64,000 bases of DNA from positions 186,001 through 250,000 of the forward strand of contig CAJNOJ010000040.1 of assembly GCA_905250025.1 (NCBI GenBank), given 5' to 3'. Position numbers and translations under genes: made by a program. The notes beneath the pieces were generated by a model, which saw only the letters and a program-made list of their open reading frames with translations, was not told the DNA's origin and ran no database searches. This document shows positions 36,902 through 50,983 of this stretch, piece by piece (the first letter of the stretch is position 1; each line of letters opens with the position of its first letter). This DNA is from Adineta ricciae (lineage: Eukaryota > Rotifera > Eurotatoria > Adinetida > Adinetidae).

Positions 36902-37714
36902 TTACGTCGAATTATTGAGTGAACGCGAAAATTCAGATGGTAAACGAATATGAAGTGTATTCTTTGTTTGTTGATCAGATCGAATTGTTAGGTTTGGATA
37001 TCGTTCACAAACGTGTGGAATATAATTGAGGAGATTCTCGTGAGCATAGGTCGCCACTGAAGATGGTTCAATACGGATTGGTGTCGAAGAGGAGGCATAA
37101 TGGTTTTGTAATGTATCTAGAAGCAAATGACGAATGTTCATGGAGACCGGTTGACCAACAAGAACGTGTTCATTAGAAATATCGATTAGAAACATATCAA
37201 TCGGTGTTGAGGCAGACTTTTTGATTAAACGAGTTTGATCGTCGTGATTCGTTTCAAATAATTGCTCGGATTTTACATGTGTTATTGTTCGATATTCATC
37301 GCTGTGTTCAGTTGAAGTGTTATCAGAAATAGATGTTTCTCGAGACTGAACTGTACTCAGAGTTGAAGGTATAATAAATGCCTCCCTGCAATTGTACGCT
37401 TGAGCAACGTATGGATTAGAAGAATATTCATTGTTGATGGCGTATGTTTCGTTGAAGGGTACACAGACAGGCGTTGAGACACGTGGAAAGTGTGAGAAAT
37501 TTAGCATCTGTTGATGATATGGGATATAATAAGGATAAGGAAATCCATACGTCTTGATGGGTTCGCGAGTGATTGCCGAACATTGTGTAATCTCGGTTGA
37601 CGGTATCGCTGGCTTAGTGATCGCTGAAATCTTCGTTTCGGCAGGAGTTTTCGAAACCATGTCATGAATACTATTCCGTTTTCTCTGTTTACACATTGAT
37701 AATACTAAACCCAT
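36902..37714 (-). CDS. Unrecognised 270-aa protein, possible N-myristoylation signal
   Basis: A single uninterrupted frame, ending only 41 bp from the stop of the converging PL14-like gene. The N-terminus MGLVLSMCKQRKR fits an N-myristoylation site (Gly2, Ser6) with a neighbouring cysteine that could be palmitoylated and a basic cluster. This would anchor it on the inner face of a membrane. The middle is rich in Ser, Thr, Pro and Tyr (GFPYPYYIPYHQQ) and looks disordered. The C-terminal third (about 165-262) has a more regular alternation (NIRHLLLDTL; IPHVCERYPNLTIR). No family was recognised. Length, a proper ATG and conserved-looking composition support a real gene. Confidence 0.65.
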   Translation of the reverse strand: MGLVLSMCKQRKRNSIHDMVSKTPAETKISAITKPAIPSTEITQCSAITREPIKTYGFPYPYYIPYHQQMLNFSHFPRVSTPVCVPFNETYAINNEYSSNPYVAQAYNCREAFIIPSTLSTVQSRETSISDNTSTEHSDEYRTITHVKSEQLFETNHDDQTRLIKKSASTPIDMFLIDISNEHVLVGQPVSMNIRHLLLDTLQNHYASSSTPIRIEPSSVATYAHENLLNYIPHVCERYPNLTIRSDQQTKNTLHIRLPSEFSRSLNNST

Positions 37715-38332
37715 ATGTGACTTAAATGTTTAAGTCGATTGTATCAAACGAAGGTAATTTTTCGTCTAATAATGTTACAAAATAGCATCTAAATCGGCCA
37801 TGCACCTTTCGTTAAAAAAAAGGCGAGCAGAAGAGAAGACACGCTCATCTCACGCAGGTATATTTATAGACTCAACAACAAACATATGGCAATATATCCG
37901 TACATTGCTGATGACATTCAATACCGAATTACCTAAATTTCAGTCATCTATTCGATCGTATCAGAATATAAAAACGTGTTTATTTGTCGATTAAATTTTT
38001 GCCAGCCAAGTTTAGGAATAATAATTTGCGTGAACTTTCGATAAATCCTCTGGAAGATCAGAGTTTCTGTCAATAATGTTTCGGTTTAAAACTTCATTGA
38101 ATAAGAAATACGATGCATTCTGCACTTTTTGTTCTTGGGAGGCATATACGATAATCCCAATACTAATACTTTCAACCAGCGTCCTCTACAGGAAATTTGT
38201 AATCTTTGTGTAGAGGTTAACAAACAATGACTCAAGATGACGAGTGAATTTTCATTATTAACTGGCTGATTGTATTTGTCCTGCTTTCATTGTTTTTTTT
38301 TCTTATATAGACGAGAAGTGTCTAGAACTAAT
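37715..38332. promoter_or_regulatory. Divergent spacer upstream of V-ATPase B
   Basis: Between two genes pointing away from each other. It ends with a long T tract and TTATATAG (38303-38310), an acceptor-like motif 22 nt upstream of the V-ATPase start, suggesting a 5' UTR intron or trans-splice site. No other gene was recognised. Confidence 0.4.
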
Positions 38333-40649
<2,317 letters not shown>

Positions 40650-41086
40650 CACTGATCTATTTACGCATTTCTATCGTTTGAAAGCATCAAAATCCTCTCG
40701 ATACACTTACATTGAATTGTGCAATACCTTCTATGTGGACACGTATTCGTTTGTAAAACACCGGTTGCCTTTTCCTGTCGATATTCTCTACTATTCCGAT
40801 TGTCAATGTGATTTTACTCCATAATTTATTTCATTTGATGTTATCTTCCCTTACAAATATACATGTACTCAATTTTAGTTTTTTTTCCTCTTTCCTTCAT
40901 GTAATTCTTAACTTATTTTCCTAGCTTATATATTACATCATTAATTACGCAAGACGCATCATTTCGACATTTTTCTCGTTCTTTTAGATTCTTAAGAACT
41001 TGTGCGTTTCCATAAAAGCATAAGCAATTCGATTGGCAGATCGTTTATTTAGTGCGCTAAAGAATTTATAAATCGTTTCTTATCGT
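40650..41086. other. Spacer between V-ATPase B and eIF1
   Basis: Holds the V-ATPase 3' UTR and the eIF1 leader. An acceptor-like TTTATTTAG lies about 35 nt before the eIF1 start. No further gene was recognised. Confidence 0.5.
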
Positions 41087-41511
41087 ATGACAGATCACGA
41101 CGTTATTCAACTTCGCTCAGCTGATCCGTTCGCAGATGTGGCCGGTCAAAACTTAACGGATCTTGGATCTGGTGGAGCGGGTGTCCAACGAAGTTCCAAT
41201 TTAATCCATATACGTGTCCAACAACGAAACGGACGGAAGACTTTAACTACCGTTCAAGTAGGAAAATCTCTCTCTCACTTTGAACTTGTCATCACTTCTC
41301 TTCTTCTGTGTAGGGCATCGGGGAAGAGTTCGACAAGAAACGTCTCCTGCGTGCATTCAAAAAGAAATTTGCATGTAATGGTACGGTCATTGACAATGAT
41401 GAATATGGTGAAGTAATTCAACTTCAAGGCGATCAACGAACGCATGTCAGTGAATTTCTTCTCGAAATTGGAATTTGCAAAGAAGAGCAATTGAAAGTTC
41501 ACGGTTTTTGA
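41087..41511 (+). CDS. EIF1: Translation initiation factor eIF1 (SUI1)
   Basis: Two exons (41087-41257, 41314-41511) give 122 aa; human eIF1 is 113. The SUI1 fold is clear: IHIRVQQRNGRKTLTTVQGIG, then KKRLLRAFKKKFACNGTV and EYGEVIQLQGDQRTHVSEFL. eIF1 sits near the P site of the 40S subunit and enforces AUG selection. The first 40 residues are variable, as in other animals. The gene lies on the same strand between V-ATPase B and SAE1, 224 nt before SAE1. Confidence 0.97.
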
Positions 41512-41735
41512 ATACGAATCCATTGTATCATTCATAATCGTCGACATTGACATTGATTCCTATTTAACATAAACATTTGTTTGTCTCTACATCGTTTATT
41601 CATGCGTTCGTTTCCTTTTCTCTTGTTTGTCTATAGTGACTTTCATTTATTCACAAGAAATACACACATATATCTCCATCTCAATGCACCATCTAACATT
41701 TTTGAATTTCAGAAAATTCGAAAAAGAAAAGAAAA

Positions 41736-43115
41736 ATGACTGAAAAGCAGACGTCTATGTTAACTGATGACGAGGCCACGCTCTATGATCGACAAATTCG
41801 ATTGTGGGGCGCAGATGCTCAATTAAAGTAACATCCAATTTATCATTTGTTTGATTTATGTTCTTCTTTTCGTTAAATAGACTTCGCCAATCGCGTCTTC
41901 TATTAATCAATGTTAACAGTTTATCACTTGAAGTGTGCAAGAATCTCTGCTTAGCCGGTGTTGCCAGTATTACCGTCTTTGACAACACGCATGTCACAGC
42001 TGAAGATGTTGAAGAGAATTTAACGTTAACAATGTCCGCGAACGATATCAATGAATCGAAATCTGTTTGTACATGTCGTGTTTTACAACAATTGAATCCA
42101 CGAGTACAACTGACAGCTGAATCGACAATGACCATAGATCAAATCGATGAGAAATATATCGAACAATTCGATTACGTTTGCTTATTTAATCATTATGATC
42201 TTGCAATGATTTCACATTTGAACAAGCTCTGTCGTGGACAACAGCAAATAGATGAAAATGGAAAGAAACAAGTTCATTTCTTCTGTGCGGGAACGTTTGG
42301 ATTGTATGGATTTGTATTCAAAGATCTTGGTGATGTTTATGAATATCTTAGGTACACACATTCTTACCGCTGGGAAAGAAAAGTCTATAGATTTCTTTTC
42401 CGTTTAGCGAAAATACTGTTGGAAGCGAATCATTGGTCAGAGGTGATAGTAACAATGAATCGAAAAAAAATGAAAAAATTACAACTAAATCTGTAAGGTA
42501 TCTCTATGTATACATCCTAAATTTAACTTTTTTTGTGTTCAAGAGTCGGAACTTCGTTTCTTTCGAAAAAGCATTAACTACCGAGTGGAAACCCAATCGA
42601 CGACAAGCAACGACACGATCAGCGATAACAACATACAACATATTACGAGGTACAAACTTAATCCTGATGAGATAATTATTGTATGATTCTTTCGTAGCTC
42701 TCTTGACATTCTATAAAACTCATCACAGATCACCGACATTGGCAACGCAAGATGTCGATATAGCGAATCTATTGAGCATCCTTCGAGAACAATCGAGTTC
42801 GTTCACAGCTTCTGCTTCAACATCAAACAACAATGACGAACTAAATGAAGAACTACTCAAGTAAAACAGTACATCAGTTTTCGTTCGTTATCAAAGAAGT
42901 TGCTTTTAGGGATATCTTAACAGATAATAATGCAGTGGCGTCTATTGTTGGTGGTATAATGAGTCATGATATTGTCAAAGTAAATATGGATTTGTCGTTT
43001 TAATATGATTAATTAGAATTTTCTTTAGGCAATCTCAAAGCAAGAACCAAAAGATAATTTCTTCTTCTTTAACGGAGTAGCTTGCGTCGGCTTATCCATT
43101 CCAATTGCTTGTTGA
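41736..43115 (+). CDS. SAE1: SUMO-activating enzyme subunit 1 (SAE1/AOS1)
   Basis: Seven exons (41736-41827, 41881-42351, 42408-42492, 42544-42649, 42698-42860, 42910-42979, 43029-43115) give 357 aa; human SAE1 is 346. The start TLYDRQIRLWGADAQLKLRQSRLLLI is diagnostic, followed by GVASITVFDN, the acidic/Lys-rich insert, and the C-terminal AVASIVGGIMSHDIVKAIS and NFFFFNGVA. SAE1 pairs with SAE2/UBA2 to form the E1 that adenylates SUMO; it has no catalytic cysteine of its own. A TTTCAG acceptor-like site lies 23 nt upstream of the ATG, hinting at a leader splice. Confidence 0.95.
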
Positions 43116-43272
43116 ATTTTCTTCTTTTGTAACCTGTGGATATATTTTCTTTCTTTTCTTGTTAAAATTGAAAAAAGACAGCAGACAGAATAAAATTCAG
43201 TAGTTCAATACAAACAACATTCAATCAATCATTTGCTGGACTAGATTTAGTTACTGAAACCGAACTGAAGTA

Positions 43273-43633
43273 TTAAGCGTTTTTACGAAGACCAAGTAAA
43301 GGTATCAGAATGACTAAAATAACAACGCCAATGACGACAGCAATAGAAACGAAGATTGTCACTTTCTAGAGAAAAAGAAGCTCGAAATGAATAGGCAAAG
43401 ACATACAAACGAGGAAAACTTACTCGCCGTGTGATAGTTCGTGATGTTGGATCAACCACTGGCCGTTCATCTTGCGTAGTTCCTCCTTCGATGAACGCGG
43501 TATCAGCATCGAGTGTATCTCGATCATTTCTTAATTCCTAGAAAGATAGAATTATATCATGAAGCTCTATTAGAATCAGCAAATGCAATTTCCATACATT
43601 AGCCGTCAACGTATTATTTGTACGTTCGATCAT
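43273..43633 (-). CDS. 80-aa single-span membrane microprotein
   Basis: Three exons (43633-43598, 43537-43424, 43365-43273) close in frame with good GT-AG borders. The first 50 residues are polar and acidic (NDRDTLDADTAFIEGG). Then RRKV leads into one membrane span (VSIAVVIGVVILVILIPLLG) and the protein ends in LRKNA. There is no signal peptide, so it is probably tail-anchored or type II-like with the N-terminus in the cytosol. No family was recognised. It is too short to appear as one open frame, which is why it is easily missed. The stop lies 157 nt from the converging SAE1 stop. Confidence 0.65.
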
Positions 43634-44446
43634 CTTCGCCTCGATGTTTCTGGTCAGCTATGTCAATTTTGTGAGCGTAGAAACAAATCTCATCATGAAT
43701 GTTGCAGATAGAAACGCGAATATGTCATTCTGGCACTTTCTACTTCTTATCGTATGTCGAGAAGAAGCTCACGGGATTGGTCAACTCCATATGTCTGATG
43801 TCGTTGCTTTCTTTTTCCTTTCTCTCTCTCTCGCTCTGCTTCCGGTGCCAAGCGTTTATATAGAACTCTTTTGTTTGCCTGCGGATCATTTATCATCGAA
43901 TTTTGACGCAGTTCTAAAGATTTTCAAATGTCCATGATTACATCGAGTTTTGAACATGATTTATGTTGCTTTCAATCACTGACACACGAAAGCTTCTATG
44001 CATGATTTCAAAAGAAAGACAATGGATATCAGAAAGAAAAAGAAGAAAGAAATGAGTTTTTTTCTTCTTCTTTGTGCTGTTCTCTTTCTTTGCGTAAGAA
44101 TTATTCTGAGTGAATGGTAGAAAGCTTCAGTTGGGTAGAATAACCATCGTTGCTTCTCTTCTAGCATTATGTCATCGACAGAGAATCGCCTATCATTTGC
44201 TTTTGTACACAAAGTGCCACGCTGTCATTTTCTGATCAATGCAGTTGTTTCTTATAGGAAAAAGAAAAACTAGTTCGTTTTTCAATTGCTATTTCGAAAA
44301 AGAGAACGAAAAAGTGAAAAGTCAATATGAGTGCCAGAAGTGCTTTGTATATATAGGAATCAGTAAAAAAAATTGTGCATACAGTTTGTCCTCTTTTCTG
44401 TTCGGTAGATTTTATTTTGTCTGCAAGTTTTGTTTTAAACGAAAGA
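43634..44446. promoter_or_regulatory. Divergent spacer (microprotein / mucin-like gene)
   Basis: Between two start codons facing away from each other. Open frames here are short and T- or A-biased, without splice borders. A CT-rich stretch lies near 43820-43835. No gene was recognised. Confidence 0.4.
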
Positions 44447-45582
44447 ATGACGACGTTTGCTCGAGCAGTGCTTTATTGTAAGTAATAAAATTTTGTGTAA
44501 ATGATGAATTATTTCAAATTTGTCTATAGTTTTCATCGTTTATCTTCTCATACTTTATCAATCAGTGAATTGCGATTACACAGTTGATTCAGTCTCATCA
44601 GTGGACAGTTTCAGTTCAACCGTAGCGCACAACATTACAACTTACTCTCCTACAATCGTACCAACTACTTCAACAACAAATAAATCGAATACAAGTTCTT
44701 TAACAACTACATCAATAACTTCTGTTACTTCGACGACGACGATCACGGCGACAATAACAACAGAGGCAGTAGAAACAACCATTAATACCTCTGAGTATTC
44801 ACAATCAACTACTACTCCTGTTACGTCTACGCCCGTCCTTCCTCAAGGTAAGTTAATCATTGAGCTAGTAAATAAAAAAAACCTACTAAACGAAACAAGA
44901 ATACGATAGCTTTCAGGCATCTATATTTATACTCGGAAATCTGAATTAAATAACATATTAGTTCGTCTCTTTCGTTCCTTTTTAGCACGATCGGAACCTG
45001 GCTGGTGGTTATTTATTGCTCTTGTGCTAACAATAGTTATTGTCGTCATTGCTGGTGTTATTTTCTATAATCGACAACAATCTCCGTATCGACGGTAAGA
45101 GAAAAAGAAGCGATCTAATATGTCAATAATTCCTTATGTGGTTTCACATAAGAACAGCTTTGTTAAAGATTAATGTTGACATAACCGTTACAGGGAAAAC
45201 AAGTTTCGTTAGACATTCGCACTAATAACATCTTTTGACAATTATGACAAACGAAAAAGATGTTTCATAACTTATTTTTAGATCGATGTCCTGTTTACAA
45301 TGGTTTAGACAGTGCAATCTCAGGTATATCATATTAGATAGTTGCATTTTCCTAATATCTCTCCTTGTCTCGATTGTTCTTCATAATATTTAACAACACA
45401 TCAGACCACGTGTCTCCTTAAATCTTCAGAATGTATGTCATTGCCAAGCAAATCTTTCTTTTTTCCATAGATTTCTTCAAAATTGGCGTTCGCATGACGA
45501 TGATACTGATAACATTATTTTACAACTTGAACCGTCTGATGTTAGTAATGATCAGTGGCCATCTCGAATCTCATTTAATTAA
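44447..45582 (+). CDS. Mucin-like type I membrane protein
   Basis: Five exons (44447-44477, 44530-44847, 44986-45094, 45282-45323, 45471-45582) give 203 aa. A signal peptide (hydrophobic FFIVYLLILYQSVNC) is split by the first intron. About 100 residues follow that are mostly Ser and Thr with some N-glycosylation sites (NITT, NKS). Then comes one membrane span (WWLFIALVLTIVIVVIAGVI) and a cytosolic tail ending LEPSDVSNDQWPSRISFN. A shorter form stopping at TAA 45096-45098 just after the span is possible if the strong donor CGACG|gtaag is not used. Such proteins coat cell surfaces or act as adhesion and stress sensors, but no specific family was recognised. The downstream exons are less certain than the first three. 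Confidence 0.65.
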
Positions 45583-46030
45583 ATGTTCGATTATTCGTGT
45601 AGATATATCTTTGTTACACATATTCAATAAATATTTTGTTACTACATGTCAGTTTTAAAAGCAATCTTCATCCGTTTCTGTGGAATGCGGAAAAGAACGA
45701 GAAATGTTCCATTTCGTGGTGCAAAGACGAACTACGTCAGATGAGATGTTGAAACTTGTAAGATTTTTTTAGACAAAAGAAAGAAAAGCATCATAATAAA
45801 CATGATCAAATAAAAAGACGGAAAATCATAGTCGATAAGTTCTCTTCTTCTCGGAAACTCGAAAAAAACAACGACGACAACAACAACAACAAATGTTTAG
45901 TTGGACGTGTCCATCTGCACGAACAAATTTGCCTAGAAGGAAAAAAGGAGGGATGAAATTCATCAGATCACAGGTTGACAAATAACAAAGAAAATCACAA
46001 CGAGACGGACAGAAACGTTCACAACTAGCA
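45583..46030. other. Convergent spacer (mucin-like / NAA25)
   Basis: Two converging 3' UTRs. It contains an ACA/CAA-rich simple repeat at about 45866-45892. No gene was recognised. Confidence 0.5.
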
Positions 46031-49000
46031 CTAGGTTGATGATAGGCGAAGACGAAGTGTTTTTTGTTTGGTTGTTAGACACACCCGAATCTGTATGAAA
46101 GATTCCAGGTAGCCTAACGTGAATGCCCGTCGAGTCGATGAACGCATGGCAAGTTGGCTTAATTGCAAAGTTAAATTCGATGTTTGAGGATCTTCCTGAT
46201 TGTCCTTTGTCGAAGATCCGCTAGAACTAGTGTTCTCATCCGCTTTCGATTTTGATCTAGAAGACAAATCTTAGTAGAATAGAATTTATTCGAAGCAAAT
46301 TATCTTACTTATTTGTTGATTGATCACTGTTTACATCAAGTTGTTTTTCTAATCGTTCGTAATCATTGGCGTTCAACTGGCCATGTTTACGGAGATATGT
46401 TTCGTATTTCTGAATATTTTCAATCACTTGTGTCCATTGGTCATTGTATAAAACTTCAATTTTTTCTAATTGACTCCACAGTTTGATTTCATCCGGATTT
46501 TCAACTGTTTCTGATTGTTGGTCACCTCCTTTCTTCTTCGATTTCTTCGAATTCAATGTACGATTATCTGCCGACTCACTACCTTCGACTAACAAAGCTG
46601 TTTTGTTGAACAAAGCAGCGAAGATCAGTCGAATCGATAGATATAAACCATACGTATATGAAGTAAATTCTGTGTAAACAGAATAATATTCAATCGGTGA
46701 CTGTTTGCCAGCGAGATCGTTCAGAAAATCTGCTGTTTCATCGTTAGTTGCTGTACATCGTTTTTGAAACAGAGTCTTTTGCAATGCTTGAACAAGTAAT
46801 TGATAAGATCGCTCCAATTGTTTGATGATATCATTGATGTGTTGTTCAATTTTATCATAGGCGATCTTCACATTCGATAAGGAGATTTTCGTTAAAGTTG
46901 GTGCAGCTTCTGCTGTTTTATTCAACGTTATTCCATCGAGAAGCAGTTGAATAAACAATGGGATCGCTTGGTAAAGTTCTAAATCAACAATTGTTTGAAG
47001 CTCACATGGTGTGATGGTTTCCGTAGGATTCAATGCTTTCGTACATTGACTGTAATCCGCAAGAATTAATTTCAAGGTTTGAAATACTTCTTCATCGGGC
47101 ATGTGAATCGCATCCGCGGACGATTTTCGGTCGACATATAATGTATGAAGCAGATTGAGTATGTTAGCGCGAAGATAGCAGAGAGCAACACGTTGTTGAA
47201 AGTCAACTGTTTGATATTGACGAAGAAACGAATCTTTGTAAGAAGGTGATTGATATGATGATTGATCAGAATGTTCATTCAAGATTCGATCAGCATACGC
47301 TACCGTTTCATTCGGCGTCTCTTCTTTCTCAATCGAATTAAAACGTAATCGTCTACAATTAAACATCTGTGCAATGTTATCGAAACGGAATTTCCGCTTA
47401 CCGATGATCAATCTTTGGCCAGATATCGTAATCTCGTGTGTCTTGAACTCTATAAACCTCATTTGTATTTGTTTTATAGAATAGTCCATGTAGTGATTGT
47501 TTATTTTTCTGTTTATGTTCGAATAGAACTTGATTCGATGGGTGTTTCAATAGAGTACTTATTGATCGATATCGATTTCCATTTTGAATGAAATCAACGA
47601 CCAGTGCACCAATCAAAGCTTGAAAATAAATCAATGAATAACTGAGATAACAGTCGGAAAATATGCGAATCTCATTGATACGCAGAAAATTGCCATATTT
47701 GTAACAGAACATAATTTGACTCCATGAATCATCATTGTAAACAAGTAAAAGGTTGGTTAGATAGTTGCATGAACTTCTGACATGACGATAGTTTGTATGA
47801 ATACGCAGATAATGGTCAGTGAGAAGATAGCCAAGTGAATAATATTGAATGTTTTTGATCTCTAAACGTTCGAAGTAATCTTTCATGATTGTTAAACAAT
47901 TGAAGTGTAAAGCCAGATTATAAATATAAAGTTTGACGTCGAAATTAGCGGAATCTTTATCGTGAACTCGATCTAGTAATGCATATATTTCCGACTTCGA
48001 TTGTTTGGTTATATCAAGAATGTTTGCGATTAAAATAAATAATTCAATCGAATGTTCAGCAGATGTCGATGCTTGATTTGCTAGGTCGAATAAACGTTCA
48101 GTAAACGTTTTCCAATTGTCTTTTAGCCAAACATCATGTTTGTCTCCACATAGTCGAGCACAATAGAGAACATTTATTAGATATTGGACGTTATTTCGGG
48201 CAGTTTCCGATGTTATCTGTTCGATCAAATACGCATGAAGACGTGTTTGTTCTTCTGAAGAAAGATATTCTGATGCTCGATAGATATCATACATAACTAA
48301 GCTTGTTGTTTTTGATGAGTATGTCTGAATATATGATGTGAGTTGATCGAAGAACGTTTTAGAAAGATAGGTTGAAGCAAGTTCGGGTAGTACCAATGAC
48401 TTGATGTTGTGTCGTGCGAGTTGCCATCGGAGACCAAATTCGATACGAGCTAGATGAATATTACGTAGATCAGTTGCCCCTTCGGGTGTCGCTAGAAAAT
48501 TGATTTGAAAGACCGTTTTCATTTTCTATTGTCGAGAAAAAAATGGTCCTACTTAGAAGGAAATCATGAAGATCTTGAATCAGCTCTTGTTGCTTAGTTT
48601 GATCGAATTGAAAAAATGTATCGAATAAAACTTCGTACCAATTCCAAACGTAATTATCTTCTTTCAAGAAGTTCTTGGCTAACCGATACGTCTCATCGAA
48701 CTGGCCAGCTTTGTAATTATATATCAATGGTTTTTCATGTGCAAAGTACGCGGGTAGCATAGATTCATTCGTGGCTGATTTGATTAAACCGTCCAAATGT
48801 TTCGTTAGAAAAGTCAATGCTTTGGGAAAATCTTTCTTCAATTCTAGTGTACATAGATAAAGTAAACACTCCATTTCACCATACGATTTAGTTTGTTGAG
48901 AATTCTCGTCGAAAAATTCTTTTTCGAGCATCTTCAATGCCATGGGAATATACAGTGTTTGTGCTAACTGAGCCGCATTTTCGTCGATTTGGAGAAGAAC

Positions 49001-49625
49001 ACTGATGACAGCCCAATTATAATAAGGAGTTTTTCGTGTTAGTTTGTAGAGTTTTTGAGCAGTTAACATCTGATTTTTGTAATCTTTCATGCGTACATAG
49101 GCCATGAATAATGAGCACAGGTATTCTTCACTATTTGGTTCACGTTTTGTTGCGTTGTCATAAAGCGAGACAACTTTGTCGTACTGCCGAAGATCTTTAT
49201 AGTATTGAGAGAGAAATGTTAAAGTATTTTCATCAACATTCGATGCATCACCAATCGGAGCAGCATGCGTATGAGCCGAAGCGAGGGTATCTAATTCGTT
49301 TGCTAATGCACTTGCCTCATCATGTTTGTCGAGTTTCAGTAAGACAAGACATTTCAAAGCCTTACATGCGGTAAAATGAGCCTGTTTCTTCAGCAGTCGT
49401 TCGATTTCAGTCAATGCTTTACGATAGCTACGAAAGTAAAAAAAAACAATGAAAGATGAAATTTTTTATTAGCGAATTCAATTCATACTTGTGGATTTCC
49501 ATAAAATCGTAAATAGGACGAAGTCGCCGTTCGTTAACTTCCAAACGTGGATTCGCGATACGTTGGGAGTCATTGTGATGCGATTGTGCTAATGTTCGGG
49601 GTGTGAGTGGTACTCCTGATGACAT
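46031..49625 (-). CDS. NAA25: NatB auxiliary subunit NAA25 (MDM20/psidin)
   Basis: Five exons (49625-49489, 49427-48553, 48491-47402, 47352-46309, 46256-46031) close in frame at 1123 aa; human NAA25 is 972. The N-terminus NERRLRPIYDFME and TPR-like helices (PNSEEYLCSLFMAYVRM, PYYNWAVISVLL) match the family, as do GYLLTDHYLRIH and YKYGNFLRI further on. The C-terminal third (helical, ending in a Ser-rich region) is longer than usual. NAA25 anchors the catalytic NAA20 to ribosomes to acetylate Met-Asp/Glu/Asn/Gln N-termini. A splice acceptor (TTTCTTCAG) touches the start codon with no intervening base, so the mature 5' end must come from an upstream exon or a spliced leader. SNX3 lies just upstream on the same strand. 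Confidence 0.93.
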
Positions 49626-49911
49626 CTGAAGAAATTATCAAACAGTGAAATATCATAAATTGAGTTTCTATTCAACTTTCAGATATAAATATTCGACACA
49701 AGATAGACGTGAATGAGAACGAAAGATAAATAAATGCAAATACAAGAAGATAAGAATCACACATTAGAATATGTTGCTGTATTTTTAAAATACGAGTGTA
49801 TATACAGGTAAATGTGGTGGATAACGATGATGACAAAAAAAAGATCTTTTTTCTTTCCAGTAAGTATAACTGATCGATTTTTCATTGCTGAGATTGGATA
49901 AACTACTGGTT

Positions 49912-50652
49912 TTACGAATTACGAACTTTGCCAGGAACATATTTCTCGTGATCGATGGTAGTCTCTTGGAGAAAAACGTGAAGAGAACGTTCATTTTGAG
50001 CCAATGGATGACCAGCGACTCTAGATGAATATAAAAATAGAATTACAAATCTGAGGATTAGGATTAACGTTGAATCTACTTATTAATAAATTGTTCAAGC
50101 CCTTTGCGTCGTTCATCAATGAAATCATCTTCAAAGATACCATCGTCCCGACGAAAAAATGCAGGCATTTGCCTTTTCCAAGCTTTTGTTGGTAGTGGCG
50201 GAACAACAATCTATCGGGAATTAATCGAACATAGCAAAACATTGATTCAATAATAGATCGACTTACTTTACTATCTCGTTCGAGCTCTTTTCGTAACCAT
50301 TCAAAATCGGAATAACGTCGACGAACGGTACATTCTTTCAGACGAAAAACTGGTAGGTTCGTCTATAAAACAATAAGTTTTGTCGTATAAAATAAAATGT
50401 TGTACCATTGAGTTTTACCTTCATGCGAATTTCATAATCTGTATATCGTTTGCTTGCAAAGCCATGCGTTTCAGGATTGAGTACTTCAATTTCAAGAAAA
50501 TTCGCCGGAGGATCATACCGATCTTCAAGAGAAATCTATGGTGCAAAAAGAAGAGAAGTACTTTCACAGAACAAAGAAGTCAAGTTGATCCTTACTGGAC
50601 GTGTTGGTAAACGTGCAATTTCTCGACGATTCTCAGATTCGGTCACAGCCAT
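49912..50652 (-). CDS. SNX3: Sorting nexin 3 (PX-only)
   Basis: Five exons (50652-50596, 50535-50419, 50362-50267, 50210-50080, 50020-49912) give 169 aa; human SNX3 is 162. The PX domain is almost complete: PPANFLEIEVLNPETHG, YEIRMKTNLPVFRLKE, RRRYSDFEWLRKELERDS, VVPPLPTKAWKRQMP, DDFIDERRKGLEQFINKVAGHPLAQ. The RRYSDF and PPLP elements bind PI3P. SNX3 works with retromer to recycle Wntless and transferrin receptor from early endosomes. SNX12 is the close paralogue and cannot be excluded. It is 286 nt upstream of NAA25 on the same strand. Confidence 0.96.
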
Positions 50653-50983
50653 GAATATCTAGAACAAACAAGTGATGCAAAAGAGAAGAAAGTACGATAA
50701 ATAAATACATCGCATTCGCATTCATAAGTCCATCATTCACTTATTTTCCTCTTCTATTTTTGTATGTGTGTATATATATGAAGTCATAAAATATCAACAC
50801 TACTGACCTCTGGCGACGAAAAATCCGATTGGTGCGAACAATTTCATGATGAAATCAAACGAAAAATTAGAAGGAGGGTCAATCAACACTATAATTACAG
50901 CCAAGATCGTATCAAATTGCACTGTAAAATTTTGTTTTAAATTGATACATTCGTCGTAGTCCATTCATTTGCAATCAAAAGCT
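50653..50983. promoter_or_regulatory. Divergent promoter region (SNX3 / PGAP2)
   Basis: A 331-bp spacer separates two outward-facing start codons, so it is a short bidirectional promoter. A GTGTGTATATATATG stretch lies at about 50766-50780. No exon was recognised. Confidence 0.5.

Noticed and set aside
43644..43937. 97-codon plus-strand frame overlapping the microprotein promoter
   Set aside because: No ATG at its start, no splice borders, and the antisense region is explained by a short promoter.
48490..48552. Apparent open reading through the NAA25 exon 2-3 boundary into an early TGA
   Set aside because: A 61-nt GT-AG intron (CTAA|gtagg ... TTTTCTAG|CG) restores the conserved ATDLRNIHLA frame.
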